Of a DNA stretch of 64,000 bases, positions 1-11,500 are shown piece by piece; the stretch's first letter is position 1; every line of letters starts with the position of its first letter. The position numbers and the translations under genes are program-made. Under the pieces are notes generated by a model. It was not told the origin of the DNA and made no database searches. It saw only the letters and a program-made list of their open reading frames with translations. Origin of the DNA: Telmatactis stephensoni (Eukaryota; Cnidaria; Anthozoa; Actiniaria; Isophelliidae); the NCBI GenBank assembly GCA_029948255.1, contig JALIZF010001939.1, positions 1,407,001 through 1,471,000 on the forward strand, read 5' to 3'.

Positions 1-39
1 TTTTAAGTGCGCTCACTCTAGTTATTTTTTAATAGGTAG

Positions 40-2704
40 CACAACTCAAGAAGGACTTTATTGTCTTATGGTCGAGAGTCATTGTCAGGCAAATGAAAGC
101 ATTCACCATGTTTAAGAAATCAATCATTTATCACATACCACATGAATACAGTGACCTAATGAAAGAACCCTCATGTCAAGACGAGGTAAATAAAATCAAT
201 TTATGTACTACATGCTGTCAATGATGTGCCTGTTGTTTATCTATTCATCATAATTTATGTTATATACATTTTATATTAATAAAATTTTACAAGGCCACAG
301 TCTTGTGATGTCACTTCTATTATCTGTACTCTGATAAAGTATGGCTAATTGACCAATCAGATCACACACTTGTAAAATTTTATTATATAAAAAGGATTAG
401 GTTCTCTATGAAGCAGGGGTATCAATGAAAATCCTGGTGTAGGGTGAGGGGAAGGGGATTTGAGTGTGTGGGAGGAGGGCAGGGGAATATTGGATTAACC
501 TCCTGTACATATTTTTCTGATAAAAATATTTACTTTTTAAAAAAACTAAAATTTCCATTTGAACTTTAAGATACCACTGGGCTGTATAGCCAAGAATGAG
601 AGTTCAAATGAAGACATGACAGACATTATGGCATTTATTCAAGACAACTATGTCCCCATGGTCAACTTGGGTAAGGAAGATGTTCCAGCTGATTTCATAT
701 TCTTTGGTGGTGATGAATTAACAGAGGAGAGAGCTCGGAACATACAAAAAGCAAGGGCTGATGGAAACAATACTGAGCAACGCTTAGATGGAGTATGGCC
801 CAAAAATGAAGATTGGCATGCAATACGGATAGCTTACAAAGTAAGTGATGAAAAAAAAAAAGAATTCTTATCTACACTTGTGTTAAAAAACAAGTTCAGT
901 GATCTCAAATGTAAAATTAAATATCCTCTTTAGATTGCTACAGACATATTAAGAAAACCCAACTCCTTCTCAGACTGGGGAACCTTTGCCTCCAATGCTA
1001 TAGTGTCTGGAAACACCAATGCTCTAAGGGACACTTTAGACAACTATGATGCAGTAAAAGACTTCTTCAGAACAGAAATGGATGCTTTTATTGTAGCAGC
1101 TTCTATGGAATACTTTGGAATGGATTCTGTGTCATCTTCTCCTACTATGAACTGTATACCTGAAGGTAGGAATTTTTTGATTAAAAACATTTTCAATTTT
1201 TTTTGTCTCCAAAGATTGCTATTTTTTTAGCTGATGTGAGTAAGTGTACACATGGATTTTTTTTAGCTTCCTTGTTTTATTTAGATGTACAATTTTACAG
1301 ACTAAATGCACCTTACTTCAAACAAAAACAATTAAAAAGGACCTCAGAGCAAACATGACACAAATAAGCTCTGATCAAAAGCTACCTTCACTAACAATGT
1401 AATGCCAATAAAGAAAATAATAAGCAAATAAGAATCTCGCTTTTGATCACAGCTCACTTAGGTCATTTTTGCATGGATGTCTTCATTTGCTAATGTTTAT
1501 TACTTTGCTGGTAGGAATTAAACATGCCACTGAAAGACGTAAAAGAGAGTGGATCCATTTACACATTGATCAGATGCTAGAAATGTTTGTAATGGATATC
1601 TTCAAAGATTTAAGCATCCTGAATTATGAATTATCAGTAAGTCAAAATGCCAGGGAAGAATTCCCATGTCGTCAAGATGGATGTCAAAGAGTATTTGTTT
1701 ATGGGAAATGTAGACTAAACCATGAAAGGAAGGTCCACAATCTAGACATTGAAGGTGACCAGATTCCAGAAGCAGAACTCATGACAGAAAATGAAAATAG
1801 TGAAGAAGACAGTGAATCTGAGGAGGAAATAGAAGAGGACAAGAGTTGGGAATCAGAAGAGGCCTCAGAAGAGGAAGATGATACATCAAGTGATGGTGAA
1901 ATGGAAGATGAAGATCAAGTGGATGAAGTTAGTGATGATGAATCAGAAGAGGAATCTGAAGATGATGAAGAATCTGATAATAAAAAAAAGAAAAGGACAA
2001 TAGACAAGAAAGACCATGAAAGGGACAAAGAAGATGGTAAATATAACTATGGCTGTCTTCATCTGAGTATTGGTTTACTTCTACGAAATGCAGATGACTC
2101 TGTGAAAGAAGGAGATGGGGAGCGTCTATTGAGAGTGTGGGAGTTTTTAACATTTCTATACAGAATTGGTGGCAGCACCAAGTATGCCTTAGCAGGGCTT
2201 AGACTAAGAGCATCGAGACTTGCCTTGTTAACTCCCAGACAATGCCACAGACTGACATGGAACAGATTTTCATCAACAAGAGCAGGACCTGGCCAATGCA
2301 TTTCCAGAGACCTCAGATTGGAACAGATCAACAAGATATCAAAGGAGGTTATAAGAGCTCTTGGGCCTCCCAACATTAATCATCAGAGTATCAGAGAGGC
2401 AACACAGTCCACAGGCCCCCTTGAACAGATCATCAGCCAAGCAAATGAAGATGTTCACTTGGAAAAGCGAACAACCCATCACACAAACAAAACCCGACAA
2501 GACACATTTCATGCAATATTACAACAAGTCCATTCTCAGTCCATGTTCAAATTCCAACCTGGCAGAATGTTTGCAGCTTTTCCAGACATGAAAAGGAACT
2601 TATTTTGTAATGTATGTACAGATAAATTAACAGTTCTAAATTGGATAAAGAAACACAGAAGTCGATGGCATAGGCAAAACAGGCACATTTACAAATTCAT
2701 TTAA
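40..2704 (+). CDS. DUF6589 domain protein, 3' exons (5' end outside window)
   Basis: Four exons are read from splice sites with consistent phase: 40-185, 571-840, 934-1165 and 1515-2704 (stop TAA). The 5' part lies before the window. The protein carries the patterns I associate with the DUF6589 family of cnidarians and other animals: a 'GGDELTEERAR' block, then 'RLDGVWP...DWHA', and a C-terminal 'TPRQCHRLTWNRF' region. A C2H2-like unit (C-x4-C-x12-H-x4-H) lies at about 1660-1735, followed by a strongly acidic Glu/Asp/Ser stretch at about 1790-1980. The function of DUF6589 is unknown; its RNase H-like or transposase-derived origin has been suspected for similar multi-copy families, but I cannot show it here. 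It converges on the RecQ-like gene 309 bp downstream. Exon phases agree and no internal stops are seen, so the copy looks intact in this part. Confidence 0.8.
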
Positions 2705-3012
2705 ATGACCTAAATGTAGAATATACAAAGTTATAAGAATGAAGAGGAAATTCATTCACTAATAACACAAATTATAACTTTTTAACTTATACCAATCATT
2801 TATTGCTGAACCATTTCAATGCACTTTTAAAATTCAAAAAAATGTTTCAGATAGTTTTCATAAAAAACATGATTTGTTTAAATGACTGGCATAGTACATT
2901 CATTTGTAAGCTTAATAATAATTATGATATATTGCAATTTGATGTATGAAAGAAATCATGTTGCTTCACCTTTTTGGGGAGACATTTTAGCACTTGCACA
3001 CTTACTGTGACT

Positions 3013-5521
3013 TCATGGCTCACTTTCAGAATCACTGCTGCTGTCCAAATCAACTGCCAGTAATAATGGGTCATCATCAAAATATACAGACACATCTTCT
3101 GAAGATAACAATTCACATTCCCCAATATCGTTGAAAACATCATTAAAAAGAGCAAGAATGTCCTTTGCTGTCTGTCTTGAAAATATATCAAAATTGTCCA
3201 TTAAATACTGAACAGAAAATATAACATGGCAGTTTTTCATAATTTCATCAACCAGTTCATTGGTAATATCAAACATGTTTGCATCGTTCTTCATGTCCAT
3301 CAAAACTTCTTTTAACAATAGTCTGTCATTTTCACCAACAGATCTAGACAACTTAGAACTTTTAACAGGTACAGGTGGTAGTGTGTGTTCCTGCTTACAG
3401 CTCTCTAATGTGCAGTTGCATTGTTGTTGGCAGACATCACAACATTCATGTTTCAAGAGATTTACTAATTTTTTTTCTTTGAAATACTTTGTTATTTGTT
3501 TTTTCCTGCACTCCTTCTTATTCTTGACATATTCTCGCATTATTGTGTCACAATGTGCTAGGTGATATGTCTTGTAGTACAAGATAGCCACAGACTTCCT
3601 GCCATCTCTTCCACACCTGCCAATCTCTTGTACATACTCTTCCATTTCATTTGGGACACCATAATGTATAACTCTTTCAAGATTGCGAATGTTTACTCCC
3701 ATACCTAGTGCACTTGTTGCAATAACAACTCTTGTATTGCCATCAGTTTGACTAAATGATTTAAGTACTCTGCACTGAATATCTGTAGGTGTTTTGCTGT
3801 GATACATTCCAAACAGAGAGTCACCCTCAGCACGAATAGATTCCTCCAGCTGTTCATCAAAAATGGAATATATTTCCCCACAAACTGCAAGGGAACGGCA
3901 GTAAATAATGGTTTTTTTGGTTTTTTGCTTGAATGTTGCAAGTTCTTCAACGAGCCAAGAAAAAGTCTTTTCAATGTCATCTTTTTTGGCATGTTGTACA
4001 ATGATCTTGATGTTGGCTTTCTCTGGGCTTAGTTTCAAGACTGTTGGGTTCTTCAACATTAATAACTTTATAATTTTTTTTCTCATTTTTGACCCTGCTG
4101 TGGCAGTTAAGCATAAGATTGGGGCCTTTGAGAACCCTCTTACATTGCCTATTTTTCCATATGCTTCTCTAAAAGGTGTATCTTGCTGATTGCTAGTTCC
4201 CCTACAAAAAAAAAATAAATAAATAAATAAAATAAATGAAACTGGGATATAAATATGCATTGGGGCATATTTAGTACAATACTGGATTTTCTTTTCCTTT
4301 TAAAATTGTTCTAGCAACTTCTTCGACACGAACCCCAAAAAACTCTGGGAAAATAAGCTTATTACATAATTATAAACTAAGGAAAAATATAAAGAATCAA
4401 TATAGTAAACATTTAGTCCCCTCTTGAATGAAACCTTGAAAGGCACATGATCAATCAAATTTGGTCAGGCAAGTCTGTTACTGATAGTAAGCTTAATATA
4501 AAATATACATTGAATATTGTATACAATACTTCAAATTATTAGTGTTTCTTACCATGTAACGATGCAGTGCGATTCGTCAACAACGACGCCAAGCAATCTA
4601 TCTCCAAGGTCTGACAACCACTGTTTGGTCGGAAGTTCATCCAGTTTTTCCGGGCTTACAAATACCACATCTTGACTTTCCCAATCTCCTACATTCTCCA
4701 ACTTGACTCCTGTTAGACCCAGTGACTCACAGGACTTTATTTGGTCTGACATCAAGGAATTGAGGGGAGAAACAACAACAATTACTGGTTCTGTGCCCCG
4801 ATTGAGTTTATTTGCCGTTTCTTTGGCCGTAATTAGCGCCAGCTGGTATATATAGGACTTTCCATATCCAGTTGGCAGACAAACAAAAGTGTCTTTTCTT
4901 GACAGGAACGATTTTAACGCTTTTTCTTGTAATTTGGTAGGCACAAAAGGCAACTTTTTATGTTGAACCTAGTCCAGTCCCAGACTCTCTTTCTTGCCGC
5001 TCCAGGACTCGCGGAGAAAGAGAGTCCAGTATAACTTGCATGCGCATGTGCAAAATGAGCCAATCAGATTAAAGTTTTATTTTGAGAGCTTGCAATATGC
5101 AAATTTCAGTGTTTGGTAGCAGTGGTAGTGATGCGTATCGAAAAATTCACAAATACGTCTTTCACAACTGTCCATCCGTAAATGGCCTGTAACTGCTCAA
5201 ACTTTGGTAAAAGATTATAGTTGGTTTTTCCAAGTGCATAGCTCACTTAATCAATTAACAAAATGGCTTTCCGAAATGAGACTGATATCGTGTATACAAA
5301 ACTCTTCTTCAGCCATCTCAGCCATCTTGAATCATTAGATCATTAGACGACTTTAGGATTTGTAACCACGCGATCACCACATTCATGTGGTGATCGCGTG
5401 GTCACTAAGCTGACATGCGCATGCAAGTTATACTGGACTCTCTTTCTCCGCGAGTCCTGGAGCGGCAAGAAAGAGAGTCTGGGACTGGACTATGTTGAAC
5501 CTTGCTCGAAGATAACGCCAT
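3013..5521 (-). CDS. RecQ-family DNA helicase, first exon split by a MITE
   Basis: Coding parts are 5501-5521 (ATG and the first codons), 4553-4968 and 3013-4201 (stop TGA), giving 541 aa if all are joined. Motif I is CLPTGYGKS, motif II is DESHC, and motif VI is QEIGRCGRDGR as in RecQ helicases. A cysteine cluster (CCDVCQQQCNC...C) resembles the RecQ zinc-binding region. An Asp/Glu/Ser-rich tail ends the protein. The family unwinds DNA 3' to 5' with ATP. The intron 4202-4552 has a good donor (GTAAGA) and a T-rich acceptor. A 523-bp MITE lies between the natural ATG and the rest of exon 1; without it the reading frame is continuous. Splicing from GT inside one target-site copy to the AG at the end of the element would restore the frame exactly. 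Otherwise no in-frame ATG precedes the Walker A motif and the gene would be dead. No RQC or HRDC domain is recognised. Confidence 0.8.
4970..5492. mobile_element. MITE with ~75-bp TIRs and 9-bp TSD inside RecQ exon 1
   Basis: Long terminal inverted repeats begin TAGTCCAGTCCCAGACTC and end with the reverse complement. The 9-bp duplication TGTTGAACC sits at 4961-4969 and 5493-5501. A 9-bp duplication suggests the Mutator (MULE) group. The middle holds a perfect 18-bp-arm hairpin at 5365-5402 (ACCACGCGATCACC... with a 2-nt loop). There is no transposase. Confidence 0.93.
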
Positions 5522-6170
5522 ATTTGTTACAAGATATCGTGGGCTCCAAATAAGCGGAGTTTCCAATTTGCTCATGCGCATCATCTAGTTTCCGGTTTAA
5601 ACCGGATTTAAAACCGGTTTTCTTCGTCCACGATTGTGGACGGCGGCACAACAAAGAAAACGGCCTCGCTCGGCAGAGGCTCACTTTTCGAGTGATTTAA
5701 CGTCTGTGTGAGCCTCTGTTAGCAGGGAAGATGCAGAGACGATTTCATTCAATTACCTACCAGATCGTGTTCTTTGGTTATATAATGTTTAAATTACAAT
5801 TATTGTTTACATGTTATTGATTATAATAAACTGTACTTATACGTTCTCATGTTGTTTGTTTTGTCATTGCAAGCCATCAAATTGTTTGCAAAAATTCCAG
5901 CATAAATATATAAAGAAATAGCTTATCTATTGACAACAGAATAAATCTAAAACTAATGACTTTAATTTTGATATTGGGTTTTATTCTGTTGTTTGTCTTC
6001 ATATTCGAAGGAACGTAACTTCACTATGTGTACAGATCGCAGCACTTCACTTTCGACAGGAACCGCTAGTAAGAGTTATTAAATGATGATCCCTAGCTTT
6101 AGGTTTTGGTCAGTGTGGGTAAATAAATAATCGTACAATTTTCTTTTTAACACTTTTAAAACAGACATAC
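5522..6170. other. Upstream region of the RecQ-like gene; no gene seen
   Basis: This holds the presumed 5' flank of the RecQ-like gene and AT-rich sequence reaching the solo HEPN exon. I see no TRADD-N or IMPACT-type exon here that could belong to the HEPN exon at 6171-6732. Confidence 0.5.
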
Positions 6171-6732
6171 CTGGGAATCTGGGATGGTAGTTTCTGATGT
6201 CGTCTTCACTAAGAGGACTGGTTCGACTGTTGTCGATCTTTCTTTCCCATTGTGTGACCTCAGACTCTGTACGGTACTTCCTAAGTATCGTGACCAAAGC
6301 ACTTTTTATTTTCTCCCAATAGACATCAAGATCATCTTCAAGGAGATCTATAGCGGGGACGTGAGCAAATATTTTATTGCGAATGCGTTTGATCCTCACT
6401 AATGCAGCCTCCACAGAAGAATCACCATTGTTAGGTGGATCATTCCATCCTGTCGACGGTTTTTGTAGGCCACAAATCGTTTTTAGTAGTGTGAATAGCA
6501 ACATTATGTCCCAGACTTCAGAGTTGGAAAACAATGTTTTCCATTGGTCGGAATTCAAGATTTTCTTCAGTCTAGTTTGGTTTTGCATCAACACGTTTGG
6601 AAGGTTTGTGGCGTGATGAATCGAATGAAACAGTCCCCTGATAACTGTAGTCCCCTCATTAATCAAGAGCCTCGCTACTCTTATAAAGTGATATTCACCA
6701 GGCAATGGTTGTAGTCCTTCAGAAGTGGCCAT
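6171..6732 (-). CDS. Solo DZIP3-type HEPN exon
   Basis: ATG at 6732; the exon ends at a good donor (CCAG|GTATGT) at the same place as in the full genes of the array. If not spliced, the frame runs to a stop at 6079 (217 aa). The HEPN motif RNKIFAH is intact (about R118 to H124) and the family block STGW is present. It is divergent from the other copies, so it is an older paralogue. The TRADD-N and IMPACT exons that follow HEPN in the other genes are absent from the 3 kb downstream, where the RecQ-like gene lies. It may be a short HEPN-only gene, a 5' remnant, or the first exon of a gene whose other exons lie further away. HEPN domains of this type occur in the RNA-binding E3 ligase DZIP3 and in many cnidarian proteins. 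Confidence 0.7.
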
Positions 6733-6871
6733 CCGTCCTCACTCATTCAGTTTCCCTTTTTTCTCAATCTTTACTGATTTTGCAACGTGTTCAGTTCAAG
6801 GAGAAATGACCAAGCGAGGTGGTGTCACAGGTATTTGTGTTCCCCCGATGTGTTCACCTGAACACTGGGCA

Positions 6872-7535
6872 CTAGTGTTTGTGTTTCCCCTACGGCCTTC
6901 CCACCCCTCCCTCCAATGTATCTTCAGAAAGCATTCTCCCCCAGATAAAAACGCTCCAATAATAGCTATCGCGGAAAAATTTTTTCGTGGATTTGCTATG
7001 CTTCGGCGAACAAATTTTTATAAAACAATTAACCTGCAGAAGAGTTGGTGAATGAAGTCATGACTTATTTCTCGATATATGAAAACGTAACACTGTTGAT
7101 TATTTATCTACATAGAAGGGGGAATATCCTCCTGATTTTCACAAAAAATTCACACGTGTAACTACGTCCTGAGGAAAGTTAGCAAGAAATTCTTGCTGAA
7201 ACGTACGAAGATGGCGAAGAAAACGATCAGATTTCTCATTGAATCGTTGAGTCTCAAAGCTTTTCATTTTAATGTATTCGAGCTTGTAACCACATGGAGG
7301 AGCAAAAACGCCAAATTTGCATCCAATAAATTTGAAATAGTTCTTGCAAAATGTCCTTTGAGAAGGCATTAAAGAAACAGCTTAAAAACCTCCGTTTTCA
7401 ACTTCAATATTTGCCGAAACTAGTTGACATTGTGATTAAAAGTTGGGGGGAGAATGCTTTCTGAAGATACCTTGGAGGGAGGGGAGGGAAGGCCGTAGGG
7501 GAAACACAAAACACTAGTGCCCAGTGCTCGGGAAA
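6872..7535. mobile_element. Foldback-type element with ~80-100 bp inverted arms
   Basis: The left arm near 6872-6949 (CACTGGGCACTAGTG ... TTCCCCTACGGCCTTCC ... GAAAGCATTCTCCCCC) is repeated as its reverse complement near 7437-7535. The spacer of about 490 bp has no recognisable transposase. It looks like a non-autonomous DNA transposon. Exact ends and the target duplication were not resolved. Confidence 0.75.
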
Positions 7536-8505
7536 CAAAAATTGTACCGAAAGTGTTCAAAATCATTTTCAATTCTAAACAAAGTTAATAAGTCTTCGTT
7601 AAGTAGCGTGCTCCAAAAGTGTTGTTGTTGTTGTAACTAGCGTAACTACAAAAAAAGCGAGTAGATTCTCGTGACAATTTAATATCTCAAGATGTAAAAA
7701 AATGCCTGGAGGTGTAAACGAGGAATAATTTAAACAGAACATGTTCTTCTTACACAACAAATATGGAGACTAAAGGTTAACGGAGTCTCTTATAAATTGC
7801 CTTTGAAATGTTTTCCCATACAAATTCACCTAAGTGCTGCACATGCGCAATCGTTTGACCGCGGTGTCGCGTAAATGCATCTGCCGATGGTAGACTGGGG
7901 CGAGTAATTAATATAGTGACTGTTAGAACGTGTTTAGATAGATAGATAGATAGATAGATATGTGTTTATTCAATTGCTTTTGCAGTATGAACTGGATTAC
8001 AGCAAAGGGGTCAATACATTAATACCATACAATAATCACGAATGACAATACTTCTCATACAACTAATATACATATTGGTCCTACATAATAAATAATACGT
8101 ATAATGATATTTTATTAATTAAATTACTGATATTTAATAGTGACAAACTCACTGAAGCGATTGGTTTTTGTCATAGGACAATGGAATCTGGAGGAAGAGT
8201 TCTGTAAAATAGCGTTTATATCGTTTGAAGTCTGTTAACTAGTATTTACATCATTTTAAGTGAAATATTTTTGCAATGTTATGCGCATTAAGTTTGCGCA
8301 GTGCAAAACTACGAAATTACCTTAAGAACAAGGATCACTGTCTTTGGAATAGTTCCACTCTGGGTCCCAAATTACGACAGTACTTTAAAACGATGACAAA
8401 TGTGATGCTACTAACTATAGACCGATATCTATTCTTCTCTTTGTTGCTTAGCTAGATTACTTTAATGAATGGCTTTACCAGTTGACTCAGTTGTGTTTGT
8501 AGTAT
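7536..8505. other. 3' flank of gene A; no gene seen
   Basis: AT-rich intergenic sequence with a short (GATA)n run near 7939-7961. The last 60 bases before the stop codon of gene A resemble the 3' flanks of genes B, C, D and E (a segment around GTTGCTTAGCTAGATT). Confidence 0.6.
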
Positions 8506-11500
8506 TTACTTCTTGGTAGACTTGGCTTTGCCCTTTTTCTTCGATTCCTTTTTCTCGACACCGCTGGCTTTTGTTGCGAACCAACCAAGCTCGGTAGCAA
8601 TCTTGATCACTTCTGTTGCGCATCTCTTAATGTGCTTAAACCTTTCAACTCCTAATTCCACGTGTTCACTTTCTTTCCAGCGCGTTACTATGACAACAGC
8701 ATTTTCTATGTTGGATGTTTGTAGTAATTGTAGCAATGTTTTCCCTCCTTTGTGCTCACCGTCATCACGATGATTTCCGAAAGGCTCCTTTTTCTCTTCG
8801 TCATAAATCCTGTACGCAAACATGTTGAATCTTGCATTTGCAATCTTGCGATTTTGTTTCAGTTGGGCCAGTACTTGATCAACTTGGTCTTCAGATGCGA
8901 CACGAGCAAGATGACCTTGGAATGAGCTCTTTGGGACTGTAATAGTTTGGCTGTGGATGATTTCAAATTCATCTTTTGGTTTTGTTGCTTCTGTAGCAGC
9001 CTGATATGCAACATATGCGGCTTTGTGTTTCCTGAGTTCAAAGTAGTTTTCTATCTTCTCCAAAAACAGTTCTACCTCCTTTGATGTCATTGGTTGAACC
9101 AGCTTATGTGACATTAACAAGTTCAAGGCACATTCATTGATATTCTTAAATTTGTCAAGACCTAAGTAAACATCTCCATCCAAACATGTTACTATGACAA
9201 TAACATTGACTACATTGATTTCATTTAGTAAATGTTCAAGTCTTCTTCCAGCTAAATATTCGTCTCCATCATCACTGCCGTGAAAATCAAAACCTCTGTA
9301 AGCCCAGATGATATTAGATAGTTCAGTATGGGGAAGACTTTTTGTAAAATAACTCAGCACTTGGTCAGCTTGGTCCTTGGAAGTGACCTCAGCGAAATGA
9401 GCTTGGAATTCGCTCTTACGATCTGTGATGGTTTTTCCGTGGACAATGCACAGTGATAGTTCTTCAATTGTTTCTACAACCTCTTCGACTTCTTTTTCTA
9501 CTTTAGATGTATATGCTGCAAAAAGATGATTTAATACTTGCAATTAGTGACAGATCATTCCCTACTCTCTGCATGTGTTCTTGTTTTGGGCATTGCAATG
9601 AGTCCAGTCAGTAATCCTTGGTTTAATATCGCACTTTTTTCATATTTTTCTTTTCTAACTTTCTCATCCATTAATCTAATATACTCACCTTTGATATGTT
9701 GGTACATCAGTTCTTGCATTGATTCTGTTATTTGTACGAATTCCTTTCTTGCTCTTGTTTTTGCTTCTGGTACTTCTGATACAGATTCAAGTGCTGAAAG
9801 ATTGTTTACACTTGAAATTAGCTAAACCTTTACTTTATCCCGCAAAAGGTCGTTGCAGTATAAAGAAACAAAGGATCTTAATGAACTTGAACACATTTTT
9901 ATTTTAAACCAGAACGGTTTACAACCAGACATTGTGTATTCTGTTGTTCCGGAATCAATCATGTTAAAACGTCCGGCACTCGAACAAACCTCGAAGCATT
10001 CTGATGAAGCCTTTATGTTCTTCAAAATTTGTGCCGGGATTCTTGTCCCCTGACGGATATATATCCTCAGATGACAGGGGCGGATTTAGGGGAGGGGTGC
10101 AGGGGGTGCGCACCCCCTCCTGAGACGACTTTAAGTCCTCTTTTCTCAATATTTTTCCAAAATATCTTCTCGGCAGTTTCCAATTTATCGATGGTGCACC
10201 CCCTCCTGAAGACAGTGCACTCCCTCCTGAAGATAATCCTGGATCCGCCCCTGGATGACGACAGGTTTCTCCGATATAGCAAGCGTTACATGTTACACGC
10301 ACGAATACGGCTTTATAGTTCAGTCTAGGGCTGTTGCTCCAAAAATCTAAACGTTGCTCAAAAGCTTTTTTGCCCCTTTTCTATATTCATCAGTATCTAA
10401 TATGCTCACCTTTTTTCTTGTAGGTCATCAATTCCTTTAAGAAGTCTCTTGCATACAGATATTCATCTTCATAAAGAGTGCATGTGAGGTCTAGGTCTCG
10501 GTCGCCAAGTTTCCTTATTTCTTTCTTCGGGACTTTTATAAGATCGTTTCTCAGTTTCTCAGTTTTGTACCTTAAGAAATGATAAATTCATTTTCATTGA
10601 TGAATAACAGGGCCCAGATGTTTGAAACGATTAATTCTAAACCAGGATTAAATCTAAAGAAAACCATTGGCGTTAACCCAGGATTAAATCTAAAGAAAAC
10701 CATTGGCGTTAACCCAGGATTAAATCTAAACTGAGAAAACCATTGATTTTATGACCCAGGATTAAATCAAAAGAAAACCATTGATGTTAACCCAGGATTA
10801 AATCTAAAGAAAACCATTGTTGTTTCCATTATTACCTTTGCCAGAGATCTTCGAGTGCTTCAAGATCCAATACTCGTAACACAATCTCTACAGACCCCAT
10901 GCGCATTTCTTGCACTATGATTCCCGCAGCAGGTAAAATAGCATCTTTGATGGCCCTCAACAGTGATATAGGGTCCTCTTTATTTTGGTCCATGACAACA
11001 TAGCTAGCCAAACCCCAGAATGCAGCTTTAATAACTAATGCTAGGAAATGAAAAAAATGAACATCCAAATTAGTTAGCGTTTTGGAAATAACATTTTGGA
11101 TTGCCTGCGGGCTCAAAGTGTGTTTCACCGGAACGATAATCTGCTAGCATCGAAGTGAGCCGCCACTACACTTGCTGTCCATCAACTTGATTTCTTGAAA
11201 TATCTACATTTATTTAATTTTCAAACGAATTCGGTAAACAAATAATGCGTTTCACGACTACCTATTTATCTCACATAAGGTATTCCCTTTTATATACCCA
11301 TTTCAAAAAGCGGTTGTCGTAAAAGGTCTCAAGTCTACGCGACTGATGAGCTTAACACGAGTTTGAGGTCAGTGATAATTTATTCCTATTTGATAAATTT
11401 ACTAATTAACTAAAGTCCAATATCTGTTTTTACGTGACAACGTTTTTGCAATGAGGTGTATACCTAATTGCAAGAACGCTGTCATAGGAAAATAAAACAT

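Noticed and set aside
5490..5684. 64-aa minus-strand ORF upstream of the RecQ-like gene
   Set aside because: It is in a different frame from the reconstructed helicase start at 5521 and ends in the MITE; it overlaps the promoter side.
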